DNA of 64,000 nt, from positions 56,933,066 to 56,997,065 of the forward strand of contig OX411547.1 of the NCBI GenBank assembly GCA_948146395.1. The letters run 5' to 3'. The notes under the pieces are model-generated. The model ran no database searches. It worked only from the letters and a program-made list of their open reading frames with translations, and was not told where the DNA came from. Numbering within the stretch: the stretch's first letter is position 1; each line of letters begins with the position of its first letter. This document shows positions 1-11,062 of the stretch, one piece after another. The position numbers and the translations under genes were made by a program. Source of the stretch: Fragum whitleyi. Taxonomy: Eukaryota; Mollusca; Bivalvia; Cardiida; Cardiidae.

Positions 1-251
1 GTTCCAGTCACCCAAGCATATAAGAGGAGGGTTGGTTAAAAAAAATGTTTTTAAAACAAAATCGAAGCTTTTGATGCGTTATTGCGAAGTTAATGCTTCG
101 AGGAACTCAATCAAAATGTTCCAATTGTCATTCAACCCGTTTGTTTCTATCTTCGGTTAAGATGAAGATAAATATTGCTCTATGAAAAGGGTCTGTCAAT
201 CAATGGGCGTAAATTGACAAACCAACCGATTGACACAAAAATGAGAGTGTT
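1..251. other. No gene seen; AT-rich sequence
   Basis: I see no coding potential, tRNA or clear repeat here. The stretch runs up to the terminus of the tandem-core element that starts near 252. Confidence 0.4.
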
Positions 252-1340
252 ATTCCAGCTCACCTGAGCACGAAGTGCTCATCGTGAGCTATTGTGATCG
301 AGCTATATCCGTCATCATATTGTGTGCACTCTAGAAGTCACGTTTTTAGCCAAAAATGTCTTGAAACTTGGTCAGAATGATTGTATCCATATTATCTCGG
401 CCAAGTTAGAAATTAGGTCAAGCGGGGAGAAAATGGGGTCAAATTTTCGAAAAACCTTGTTTTCACTCTAGAGGTCGCATTTTTTGCCCAAATGTCTGGA
501 AACTTGGTCAGAAAGTGTGTCTTTATCAAATCCCGGTCAAGTTCGAAATCAGGTAAAGCGAGGTCAAAATGGAGTCAAGGGGTCAAATTTTAGAAAACCT
601 TGTGTTCACTCTAGAGGCCACATCTTTTGTCCAAAGGTCATGAAACTTGGTCAGATTGCTTGTCTTCATCAAATCTAAGTCAAATTCGAAATTATGTCAA
701 TGGGGTCAAAATGGGATCAAGGGGTCAAATTTTGGGAAGAATCATTTGTGCACCCTAGATCCTACAGTTTTGGCCCAAATGTCTTGAAACTTGGTAAGCT
801 AGCGTGTCTTCATCAAATCTCGGCCAAGTTTGAAACCGGGATAGGTGGGTTCAAAAACGAGATCAAGTCGGATCAAATCTTAGAAAAACCTTGTGTTCAC
901 TCTAGAGGCCAAATGTTTGGCTCATATGTTTTAATACTTGGTCAGAATGTTTGTCCCTATGAATTCTATGTCAAGTTGTAAAATTGGGTCAAGTGATGTC
1001 AATAATGAGGTCAACGGGTCAAATCTTAAAAAACCTTGAGTGCACTCCAGAGGCCACATTTTTTTTTACTTACATGGCTTGAAAGTTGGTCAGAATGTTT
1101 GTCATCATTAAATCTCAGTCAAGATAAAAAATGAGTTAAATGAGGTCAAAATTAAGATCAATCGGTCAAATTTAGGGCAAAACTCGTTTGAAATTTAGAT
1201 AACGGATATTTGATTGAACATATTGTCAATGTTTGTCTTGAAATCTTAGACAAGTTCGAAAGGGGGTTCGAAACTCTTTTAGTTCTTTAGAGGCACATAT
1301 TTGACTCAAATGTCTTAAAATCTTATCGGAATGTTTTTAC
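252..1340 (-). mobile_element. HINE-1: Helentron-like nonautonomous element with 143-bp tandem core
   Basis: Read on the minus strand, the element ends at 252-300 with a stem-loop (GAGCAC, loop, GTGCTC) inside the subterminal repeat AGCTCAC...GTGAGCT. This is the same end as at 36265-36312. The core is about six or seven diverged tandem units of roughly 143 bp. The marker CTCTAGAGGCC-like segment recurs near 328, 466, 607, 750, 898 and 1042, with a decayed copy near 1285. Each unit also carries AAACTTGGTCAGAATG. Short reading frames inside (484-981) are repeat translations, not genes. This architecture (stem-loops, subterminal inverted repeats, internal tandem array) is known for Helentron-associated elements and the related pearl elements of oysters. 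The far (5') end is not clear. Confidence 0.7.
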
Positions 1341-1839
1341 TTTTGATATTTTGGACGTTTGTTTAGCCAGTCATAAATTTCAAATAAGTAGTTTCGACAC
1401 TTTGCCACCTTTGTCAAATAAAAGCCTCATGTTAGCGTTTAAGGGCCAATGGTCGTTTTTTTTAAACTTCTAAGCTAAAGAATATCTTAAATTCTTTTAT
1501 TTACTAAAACAAGGTAAGATATTTAAAGATAAACAAATGTATGAAAATATCCAAGTCACCACATAGCAAGAGGGGCGTCAAAAAATATTTCAACAAACTG
1601 TAAACTCGCTATTCTGGTGGGGTTTTTTTGCAAGATAATAAAACGTGGCTGAAATGAAGCAAATTTTATTTCAGAGATTTTTCTTAACCTTATTGAAATT
1701 TTGCCAAATATTGTAAGGGACCGTCTCAAAAGTAGTCAATGTACTTCTCAAAGTTTGCTAAGCACCAAAACTTTTTTATACTATAATTTCAGGAAAAAAA
1801 TGAAATTAGATTATAAGAATGTTGGAAAGAGGTCGATTG

Positions 1840-2290
1840 TTACAGTTAATTACATCGTGAAATTGACATTTAACTCAATCAAAACCATTCTATATCGCTC
1901 ACTCAGCGCTCCGTTCAACCATTCCTGACACTCACTCAAACCATTCAAAAACGCTCCAAACCCACTGAAAAACATATAACAACAACTTCGCTCAAAATAA
2001 AATAACTGGGAAAAAAACGGGATTTTTCTTAATTAATTGAAATTGTAAGCGTCTGATAGGTTCTTGAAGAAATAAGAAGCTATCTATAGAACTTCTATGC
2101 ATATTTTATTAAAGGGGGGGGGGGGGTAATCAATATTGCTAATTTTGTTCATCCTGAACAAAATTTGCAATATTGGATTACCTCCCATTAAATTCACTCA
2201 AAACTCGCTCCACACACTCATTCAATTTCATTCCTAAATCATTCCATAATCATTCCCTTGTCAATTTCACGATGTTGTTAACTGTACCAG
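1840..2290 (+). mobile_element. MITE family B, full copy inside the Tc1 relic
   Basis: The left end is ACATCGTGAAATTGACAT and the right end is TGTCAATTTCACGATGTT, forming an inverted pair about 18 bp long. The middle holds the family's palindrome (GCTAATTTTGTTCA and its inverse around 2130-2175), here joined to an 11-13 base G run. The family recurs at least fourteen times in this window. Confidence 0.8.
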
Positions 2291-2704
2291 TTTATCAAAT
2301 TTTAAGAAGATAAGGCTTTATAATGATAAGAAGACTTTAAATTTAAACCAAACAGGGAGACCCTAGAAATTTGTCAGTTTTTCCTTCCAAATGGAAAAAA
2401 AAAAACGATTTTGACAAAAAAAGGTGTTCTTTCAATTGCATATCGTTCAGTAATGAGTATGAGAGCCGGCACTGTCAATAACAGCCTAACAGCACCTCTG
2501 CATACTCCTGATTAAGTTCTATATTACTCTTTGGGGAATAACTGACCATTCTTCTTTAATGATCTGGCCGAGCTACTAGAGTGTCCTTGGCTGGACCTGG
2601 CGAGCCGAAACTCGGACCTGTAGCTCATTCCACATTTGCTCTATCGGATTTAAGTCCGGTGAGCGAACCGGCCAGTCCAGGCGTGGAATGCCCTCTTCCT
2701 AGCG

Positions 2705-3440
2705 ATACTCTTAAACTATACGGACCGTGTGTGGACGGGCATTATCATCCATTAAAATGAATCCATCCCCAATAGCACCAGCGTAAAACCTTAAGTGGGT
2801 ATTGAGGATTTCATCAATATACCTACGGGCTGACAGAGTACTTCTTTCTAAAGTAACAACATCATTCCAGCCCATTCCAGCTGAATGCCACTCCAAACCA
2901 TGATGAACCCACCCCATAACGATCGTGCTCAGCAATGTTTGCTGCATGAAACCTTTCCCCCGGCCTTATCCACACCCTAGCCCGCCTATCAGTTTAGTCC
3001 AGGCAATACCTGGACTCTTCCGTGAATAGCACGGGTACCGGCGTCTTATGAGCCAGCAAACGTGGTCCAATGCCCATGTTAACAATGAATTCGGGACAGC
3101 GGAATACGAATTCGTTGTCTTCTTGACCCCAGGTTATGCTCATGCAACGTGTTCGTATGGTTTGAGTCGATCTCGCATTCCCGAGGCGTTTTGAAGGTCG
3201 GAACGTAGCTGCGTTCCCGTAGCAAACCTGTTCATTCGGGCTTGAATTACCCCACCATGTCTCCTTACAGGTGTACCATACGGTGTGTATCGTGCCCAAG
3301 CTCTGGTTTCAACAATATAGTGTACCCCCAGTACCATGCCAACATCACGATGGGAAGCCCCTTGCTCCGCCATACCTACAGCACGCCACAATTTTTCGAC
3401 AGAAAAATGTCGTCTAGCATTTGGATTAGCCATGAGTGAC
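2705..3440 (-). pseudogene. Broken Tc1-like transposase
   Basis: The N-terminal part (about 3440 down to 3150) starts MANPNARRHFSVEKLWRAVG and has the helix-turn-helix style seen in Tc1 transposases (EQGASHRDVGMVLGV). The C-terminal part (2947 down to 2711) includes the typical catalytic-region string MDDNARPHT, which holds the second acidic residue of the DDE triad. The downstream region (about 2600-2700) still reads as a degraded LDWP-NPIE-like motif. The parts lie in different frames with stops between them, so no intact enzyme is encoded. Confidence 0.75.
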
Positions 3441-3721
3441 GACTTAAAAGTCAATAAAGTACTGAAAAACAGAAACTCAGCATCTACACGAAACCTGTAC
3501 ATGTAGAAAATGAGAAAAGACAGGTAAGATTTTTGCACGAGTCTCGCTTTCAAATTTGGTTGTATACATTAGATATCTTGTCAATAAATTATTGTACAAT
3601 TTTAAACACGAACACGTTTTTTTAAAATCAGCTCCTGTAGGACAGCGAAAGGTTTGGTGCTTAGCAAACTTTGAGTAGTATATTTTTTTTATTAAGCGTA
3701 TCTTTCAAAATACGGTGGTGT

Positions 3722-3975
3722 GTGTGGTGTCCGTGGTCTAGAGGTAGAGCGTCGGCCTCTTGACCCAAAGGTACTGTGTTTGATTCCCGTGAGCGGCTAT
3801 CGATCTTGGTTCTTTCATTGGCTCACACATTCGGTGCGAGTACTGGTGAATTTTCAGAACCGAGAGGGATTAATCTAAGTTGTGAGAACTTGTTTCCCAA
3901 TCGATGTAAAAGAAATAGGTTTAAACCATCTATCATAGTACCACAAGAAGCTGAATTAACTTAAATGACACAAAA
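3722..3975 (+). repeat. SINE-2: tRNA-derived SINE
   Basis: The head has an A-box-like TGGTCTAGAGGTAGAGCG and a B-box-like GTTTGATTCCC. It is followed by a body (ATCTTGGTTCTTTC... GAGAGGGATTA... TGTTTCCCAATCGATG) that is repeated at 21975-22110. The head does not form a clean tRNA cloverleaf, so this is a SINE rather than a tRNA gene. Confidence 0.6.
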
Positions 3976-4009
3976 TTAATAGATCTACACTTACTTACGA
4001 GATACAGTT

Positions 4010-4260
4010 GGTAACAATGCGAAATTGACATTCACATCGATCGAAAACATTCTAAATCGCTCACTCAGCGCTCCATTCATTTCATTTAAATCACTCGGTC
4101 AAATCACCCAAAAAACCTCGAAAATCGTTCAACAATACGAATTTGTTCAAAACGACATAAATTTCATTGAAATTGGTCATATTTTTCCATGCTTGTTTTG
4201 GCTAGTGTGGATATGAAAGCGTCTGATTGGTACGTAAAAACACAAAAAATGGAAAGTGCG
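4010..4260 (+). mobile_element. MITE family B, left-half fragment
   Basis: It begins with a diverged left end (GCGAAATTGACATTCACATC) and the family segment CGCTCACTCAGCGCTCC. It runs into GCGTCTGATTGG and then loses similarity before the central palindrome. Confidence 0.65.
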
Positions 4261-4299
4261 TTGATTTTGGTGAACGTTTCTACATCCGCCTGAACTATC

Positions 4300-5000
4300 C
4301 GGTCATATATTAATTGCTTTTCAAAAAAGTAGTGCCAACTTGGGTTCAATTTCCTTTTTTCAAGACTTGTCTTCGCCAAATGACTGTGCATTTTGAAAAT
4401 GGCAACATAAAAGAATTCATTATATTTTGTAGAATATTAAAAGACTTCTTTTAAATGCGTAATCGGTCGCAAATTCATAAACTTGCGAATTAAACTTTCG
4501 CACGATAATATTATTTAACGACAAGGCGGTGATTCGTGGTCTAAGGGGGGCAATTACTACCTGGGAGACAACGGGTAGTGTAAAAGATTTCTCCTACAAC
4601 CTAATTTAATGATGGAATCTGCTGAGCGGGACAAATAGTAGCAGACGACATATTTGTATTGTGCTATACCCTTACTTCTTTAACCGTCTATAGCCATTCA
4701 TAACCAGAGATGCGTTAAATAAGATGAAAAATCCCCCTTGATAAGATTTTTAAAACGATTTTCGGAATTTTGAGATAAAGATTCGTTTTCTTATATCTAA
4801 GTAATCTTCATGGCAAATTTGAAAAAAAAAAAAACCAAGTAAAACAGAGAGCTTTCAATTCAAATTTATGTAACAAGCGACATTTAGATAAAGAATCTTC
4901 CAAAACCGCTCAATGAATTAGTTGCTGTTACGACATCTTAGTTTTCTAAAGCTGACATCTCTCTGTCATTCATGCAAGAGAAGATACCACGAATACGAAC
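4300..5000. other. No gene; one tRNA-like fragment
   Basis: I see no exon. GGCGGTGATTCGTGGTCTAA at about 4525 resembles a SINE A-box region. GAGACAACGGGTAGTGTA at about 4566 matches, inverted, a segment near 39615-39635. Confidence 0.35.
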
Positions 5001-5001
5001 T

Positions 5002-6536
5002 TAAGGTGGAAGAGGACGCTACCGTTTTTTGAGAAAAGTGCATAGATATTGGTATCTATGGAAACTTTGTCTTAGCGCGATCTCAACGGTATAATTTTTT
5101 TTTGACGTTCAAATCAGAAATTACGTTACCATAACGTCATTAAAATGACGATTTCGCGCGTTTTTCACAAATGACCCTTCACTTTCTTTAACTCTTACCA
5201 TGATCGTTTTTTAGACGATTCAGTTCAATGGAAGTCATTAAAATGGCGCCAAATAAATTGTGAACATTGACATGTTATCACGCCATACTTATATTCAACG
5301 ATAGAAACACGTGATTGAATCAAAGTTGAATTTTCAAAAAAGCGCGGCCCGAAAAAATAGCATTAAAGTAGATTTTAAAAAAATTGAATCGATGAATTTT
5401 TTTCTGAAATTTGATATTTCTTTTTCCTTTTTCGGTTTTTTATGCTCGCATATTAATGTCACATTTCACCGTACGAAATTTCTACAATAGGGGGTCAAAG
5501 TTTATTACCCTAACGTCGAAATTTGGAGAAAAAAATGAAGGACGTAAAAAAAATCGCCAAATTCTTTTGACATATTTCACTAAAAGTACTTTTAAGATTT
5601 CTATATATAGAAAAGGTAAATGTCGGAAAGATTTTTCTTTTTTTATAGACATTCATTGGGATTTTCCAATTCTATTCGAAATGGTAACACTGCACCCACA
5701 AATAGTCTTTTAACGTACTTATTAATAGTAACGTTATAACGTCGAGCTTGCGATAAAAACTTACAAAAATCAGTGTTCATTTATAGCGACGTCGACGTAA
5801 TTTTTACTGAGGTCATAGATCAGCAACACTTGTGTTAAATAAATTCATGTGTACCGCGAAGTTCTCGGTGTATTGGAATGAAATTTTGAGAGTCTTTTCC
5901 TTAAAGGCTTTTGAACACGTCTGGGAATTTCGGTCTTTTTATACTAATAGATCGCAAATTAATCAACATAAAGATAGAAAATAAATAGGTGTTATTTGAA
6001 CGCCAATCTCATAGATTTAACGTCAAAATGTCAACCTTTAAATCTAGATTATAAAAAAATCTGTGCGGTGAAAGTTTTTAAAACTTTCCCTGTTAACCAA
6101 ACCTGAATTGGAGAAAATGATATCACGATTTGAAAAAAAATCATCGGGCCAATTATGTAAAATTTTGTTAAAAGCGAGATTTTTAGAACTGTAACAAATG
6201 TGAATATCATTTTGAATTAACTCACGTGTCTATATATTTAGATTCAAAGAATTTTATATAGCATTTGGGTAATGACCATTCATTAAGCTTCATTTTAGTG
6301 CAATTGGCGGAACGAAAACGTCGTGTAATAAATCGCAATGCGCTTTTAAATGGGAATAGGGTCGTTTGTACAAAGCTCGCCAAAATCGTGAATTTTACGA
6401 CGTCATGGTAACGTTATTTCTAAATTAAAAAGTAAAAAAATTACACTGTTGAGATCGTATTAAGTTAGAGATTACATATATACCAAAAATTATTCACTTC
6501 TCTCAAAAAACGCTATTGTCCTCTTCCAACTTTAGC
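5002..6536. mobile_element. 1.5-kb DNA element with long terminal inverted repeats
   Basis: The left end (5002, GGTGGAAGAGGACGCTACCG) and the right end (about 6495-6536, inverted) match for the first 40 bases. With gaps the match extends to roughly 190 bases: TTTTTTGAGA, the GAGATC/GATCTC segment, TTACGTTACCATAACGTC and the CGCG-containing part all recur inverted. No transposase is recognisable inside; the 100-codon frame at 5411-5713 resembles nothing I know. A truncated second copy of the left end lies at 14122-14478. Confidence 0.7.
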
Positions 6537-6661
6537 GTAATGAGATAAAGGATTTCAATTATCAACGTTAACATTGACACTGCAGCTGCATTATGTTTTT
6601 TATTTATAATCAATAAGTTGTTTAATGCTATTTGTGGATGTGTGCCCTTAGGTTTCTAATT

Positions 6662-6876
6662 AATCGTTATCCCTTGTCATGCTGAACCCAGAATATAACT
6701 GCTTGTGCAGTCTTATCCAAGGCTTAACCAGGCAATTCTCATTTTCAAACTAGAAAAGTTTAAAAATTGTATTCGCAAAATACAAACTCTCACCAATTAG
6801 TGCATACAGTACCTTCGGTATTTTTGCTTTAATACAATTTTAAAAAGCTTTTATACACCATGACAAGGGTTAACAC
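6662..6876. mobile_element. MITE with GTTATCCCTTGTCATG termini
   Basis: GTTATCCCTTGTCATG at the left matches CATGACAAGGGTTAAC at the right in inverted orientation. A related element lies at 55664-55915. Confidence 0.65.
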
Positions 6877-6879
6877 ACA

Positions 6880-8249
6880 TAAGAAGATTCGCTAGAAAAA
6901 TATTGTTGATGAGAATCTAGGAAAGAGCAAGGGTTTGTTTCTTATCTAAACAGTATAAATATCTTCTTCAATTTTTAACTCAATATTTTTTTATTACGAG
7001 TAAAACTGTTAAACTGTTCCACTTTTCTATGTTGTTTTTTTATACAAAATCATAATACAACTTCAGAAAAATACCTTTATCCCCTTGAAAATGTTTGATT
7101 ATTCAGAATCAAGTTCCAAATTATATCAAATTCTTTTCTTATAATCAAAGCACTGAAGTACTGATGGTGGACGTTTTTGTTCGCATTACTAGAGTGATTA
7201 TTCCATTTGTTGAGAAAAGAGAAATTTTACATGTAAAATTACGATAAAAGGAAAATGACCTGACCCAAGTTAGCATTGTTTTTCAGATATACATTTCTCA
7301 ACATATATCGTCGATCGTCAACCCAAGTCCTGTAATTACAAGGTTTCGATAACTTTCGGCATTATGCCGGAGGTAGTAAAAAGAGTGATTGTCTGATCCA
7401 TTGGGTATAAAAGGAAAGAAATGACAATTAGATTATCTAGGTATTATTATTTTTGCAACACTTATCGATTCTCCGTGGTCACAATCAAAATTCTGTTGTT
7501 ATCTTCTTGAAAAATTCAATACAGGGATAATCAATTAATGTTCCGCGATTTTCATTTTCAAATAAAATAGAAAGTGTAAGCACGAAAAATAATTGCAGAC
7601 ACTCTCGAGATTAAATGTCGTGTGTTGAAAAGTAGTGTAAAGCCCCATTGCATAAACCTTTATCGCACGACCTAACTGCTTTACACTACCTGCTCGCGTT
7701 GTATCCGTATTCATGTGTGTAATCTAGGTTATTATTCTATTGTTAGTAGTGTCATGGGAGGTTAGCATTCCAGTAATTTCATTTTCATGAGTGACCTCCC
7801 ATAGACCATTGGGAAACAAGAGGCAAATTACTCACTCTGTCTGAAAAGTAGTTCTACGCACGCAAAACGTTCACCCGATCTCAGAATTGCGTATGATTTC
7901 GCTCTTAAAAGATGTCTTTGAGGTTTCAACAATTTATGTAGAATCCTTGTTTCGCTCCGTTTTTAAAATGCATAGTTGTCAGACGGACACAATTCTTGAA
8001 AAAGGAGTAAATTGAATCTAAGTGAGCACTACTGTTTTGAAAACCTATTAACATCTGACAGGATTGTTCTTACGCAGTATTAACTCTGGTGAACGTTAAA
8101 CGTCCGACAAAAACTGCAATATTTGAGCACAGTGACGTCGCGCTCTGTGTTGGGTAACATGGCGTAATCGCTATATACCAATTTGCCCGCACGTAATAAA
8201 CTCATATTATTCGTATTATGCATCGTTAACCGGCATAGACTTTACAAAC
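6880..8249. other. No gene; small inverted repeats
   Basis: No exon is supported. AGTAGTGTAAAG near 7632 faces CTTTACACTAC near 7680, and GGGAGGT near 7757 faces ACCTCCC near 7793. Both look like remains of palindromic elements. Confidence 0.35.
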
Positions 8250-9362
8250 AAGAGCTGTCAGAGGACAGCGATGCTCGGCTATTCCTAACGGCAAATTAAT
8301 ATTGAAATTGAAAGAATCCCATTAAATAAAAGTCAGAGTAGTAAATGTTTGTCTAAGGGACGATCTGCCCTGTGTTCAGGATGTAAAAACGCCTCGCAAG
8401 CGCTTTGAGATGATACCCCGCTTTGCACGTGCACATACGTGCAAAGCGAGGAATCATTTCGAAAGCGCTTCGCTAACGTTTTCATCCTGAACGCAGGGCA
8501 GATGGTCATAGAAGCATGTGCAAAGTTTTATAGCAATAACTTATGTAGAAACAGAAATATAAACGATAAACAATAGTTGCACGTAAAAACTGAACTTAGT
8601 CCGAAAAGGATTAAAACTCCATTAAATTCAACATCAGAGTAATGAATAATTGTCTGAATGATGATATAATGATCAAAGAAGCATGTGCAAGGTGTTCCAG
8701 GCATTAGCTCTTGTAAAAACTGAAATATAAGTTATATACAACAGTTGCACGTAGCAACTGTACCAAGATTTCTAAGTCCGAAAGGGTTAAAATTCCACTA
8801 AATAAGATATCAGAGAAATGAAATCTTTGTCAATGGGCTGATATTATCGTTAAGGGAGCATGTGCGAAGTTTACAAGGAATAGCTTTTGTAGAAACAGAG
8901 ACATAACTGATGCACATCATTTTTATGTAATAACTTAACCAAGAATTTTTAAGTCCGAAAAGGGTTGAAACTCCACTAAATTCAATACCAAAGTAATAAA
9001 TCTTTGTCTAGAAGCTGATATTATGGTCACAGAAGCGTGTGCAAAATTTTCAAGCGATAGCTCAATAAGAAACAGAAATATAATTGAGATACACTAGTTG
9101 CACGAAAAAAAAAACTTAATCAAGATTTCTAAGTCCGAAAAGGGTTAAAATTCCACTAAACAAGATATCACAGTAATGAATATTTCTCTAGAGGCTGATA
9201 TTATGAATAAAGTTTCAAAGCAATAGCCATAGTAGAAACAAAGATTATACATCAGTTGCACATAAAATCTTTACCAAAGCATTACGCTAACGCCAACGCC
9301 GACGCCCGGGTGACCGGAATAGCCCCCCTCCATATTCTACGAATAAGTTTAATCGAGGTAAA
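8250..9362 (+). mobile_element. HINE-2: Helentron-like element with 178-bp tandem core
   Basis: The 5' end is AAGAG, then the stem-loop GCTGTC...GACAGC, then GCTCGGCTATTCC. The 3' end is CCGGAATAGCCCCCC, a hairpin with ATTCTACGAAT, then a decayed AGTCGAGC. The GCTCGACTATTC and GAATAGTCGAGC segments of the two ends are inverted repeats. The core has units of about 178 bp marked by AAGTCCGAAAAGG near 8598, 8775, 8952 and 9131. A hairpin element sits in its first unit (8366-8505). Confidence 0.75.
8366..8505. mobile_element. Hairpin family H inserted in HINE-2
   Basis: Long near-palindrome: CTGCCCTGTGTTCAGGATG at the left and CATCCTGAACGCAGGGCAG at the right, with ACCCCGCTTTGCACGT and its inverse at the tip. 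Related hairpins occur at 22438, 39640, 43925, 60372 and 61660. Confidence 0.75.
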
Positions 9363-9477
9363 AAGAGTGTAATTCCCTTAAAGTTTACATTAACATTTAA
9401 ACCTACCGAACCTGTGTTGGAACATTTTTCATTCAAAATTTATTAACACTTATAGTTTCCCTTTTCCTCTCGTTCTT

Positions 9478-9695
9478 TTCACAAAAAATGCTACCAGAAA
9501 GGCCCATCCTCAGTATTTTCAGTGCTTTGATTTTAAAGGTGTGTAATAAATATCACTTATTTCGTCCAAGTTGGACGAAATAAGTAATATTGTATTAATT
9601 TCCCTTTAATTACATTCAAACTCTCCCCATACGCATATTCAATATCATTCCAAAGTCATTCAAAATTAATTCAATTTCTCATTTACACGGTTTCG
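9478..9695. repeat. MITE D end fragment followed by MITE B right-half fragment
   Basis: ATGCTACCAGAAAGGCCCAT at about 9487-9530 resembles the D-type sequence at 62495-62530. From 9570, ACTTATTTCGTCC and its inverse form a hairpin, followed by the B-family right part (CCCTTTAAT... CATTCAATATCATTCC). Confidence 0.5.
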
Positions 9696-9699
9696 TAAA

Positions 9700-10235
9700 T
9701 TGTACTTCTTCCATATGTTCATTCGTTTTGTTTAATCAAGGGTGGTGACTGTTCTAATTTTCTCAATTAGTTTTCGCAACAATTTAAAGAAAAAAAATAT
9801 TGAAGTATCCCTTTATTTATTGTACAAGTCAAATTATTCTGATAATCCAATACAATCAAGAACTTCGATTTGTTTTAATCGCATTACGCGAGGAAATCCG
9901 TTGCACCTGATATTTCGGTGAAACCCCCCCGACCATTGACCTGCTAGTCAAGTGTTGTGGGAACTCGAAAATCCCCCGTTCCCCTTTCGTAACTCATAAT
10001 CGCCATTTGGTCAGATAAGAATTGAAATACCCTATAAAAAAATGATTAAAAACATACAGTTCTGATTCTGAGCCGCCGTTTACTGCGTCTCCATGAAGAC
10101 CATTGATCAAGCAACCCTCTAAACCTCGCTTGATCACGTCTATTTCGTTTGAAAATGAAACTATTCTAGGCAGAAATGATTTTCTTGTCATAAACACGTC
10201 TTGGAATATCCAAGTTGTCGTCTATTTGTGTCTCA
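9700..10235. other. No gene seen
   Basis: No ORF or exon with support, and no repeat I can place. Confidence 0.35.
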
Positions 10236-10560
10236 TTTGTAAAACTATTTATCTTATAACTATACAAATATCCGTATGATAACATCCCGTATGATATTTT
10301 TTATGATATCACATAGTTATTTTTAGAACAATGATATAATGCAGTTATTTTTAGAAACTTGCATTTCAGTTACAAATACCGACGAAAACAAGACAAATAT
10401 AGGTTATAAGATAAATATACTACGTTCTTAGTGCATTGTATGAAAAAATATCAAACTCGGTTGTGAGAATTGATAATTGTCGAGGCTATTTCCAATTCTC
10501 CCAACCTCGTTAGATTTTTTTTTCCATATAATACACTTAGTACGTATTATATATATATAT
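10236..10560 (+). mobile_element. MITE family A
   Basis: It starts with ATTTATCTTATAACTATAC and AAATATCCGTATGATAACAT. Its second half is a palindrome (ATGAAAAAATATCAAACTCG against its inverse), ending near AGTACGTATTAT and an AT run. Copies are at 31610-31945 and 33648-33945, with a partial copy at 32030-32130. Confidence 0.7.
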
Positions 10561-10589
10561 ATACCAGCAAACTATTTCCAAGCTAGGAA

Positions 10590-10830
10590 TACACGTTTAA
10601 TATGTGAAAGAAGTAGAACAATCGTTTGTTTTTCGAGTAAGATCAACGAATATTTAATTTAGTGAAACAACAAAAGCTATATTTTCACGAGTGTCGGAGT
10701 AACTTATGAAAATATAGCCTTTTTGTTCACTAAATCGAATAAAAAACGATCTTTCTCTGAAACAAACGATTATCCTCTATATCTTTACATATTTACTTTT
10801 GAAGATGATATTTGCCATACCGAAGCTATT
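10590..10830. mobile_element. MITE family D fragment
   Basis: It holds the inverted pair AAAAGCTATATTTTCACGAG and ATGAAAATATAGCC around a short loop, flanked by ACGAACAAACGATT-like arms. This signature is shared with 29756-30305, 60618-61005 and 61885-62540. Confidence 0.6.
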
Positions 10831-10953
10831 TCATCTTCTAATACATAAATTGTCCCCGCTTTGATAGACTATTCATGGTACCATTTCTGGAGCGTTCGCC
10901 AGCGCTTCGTTATCCTAAATGCAGGGTAAGTTTTCTCGGAAAAGTTGTTTCCC

Positions 10954-10959
10954 TTTATT
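10954..10959 (-). promoter_or_regulatory. Candidate polyadenylation signal of sulfotransferase gene 1
   Basis: AATAAA on the minus strand, about 105 bases past the stop codon at 11063. The position is typical; use of the signal is inferred. Confidence 0.45.
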
Positions 10960-11062
10960 TGGTAAAATGGGTCTTCCTTGATTACAGTTTATAAATAAGA
11001 AAAAAATTATTTCTTTTTTCTACTTTATGGCAATTGCATCATATAAAATATAAAGTGACGAT

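Larger units (their letters stand above)
1741..3682 (-). mobile_element. Tc1/mariner-like transposon relic
   Basis: Inverted termini sharing CTCAAAGTTTGCTAAGCACC lie at about 1747-1768 and 3651-3675 (inverted). Between them are the remains of a minus-strand Tc1-type transposase and an inserted MITE (1840-2290). Without the MITE the element would be about 1.5 kb, a normal Tc1 length. TA dinucleotides sit next to both ends. Confidence 0.65.

Noticed and set aside
484..981. Two open frames near the window start
   Set aside because: They are translations of the 143-bp tandem units of HINE-1.
8598..9300. CRISPR-like regularly spaced repeats
   Set aside because: Whole units of about 178 bp are repeated, with no separate unique spacers, inside a eukaryotic mobile element.
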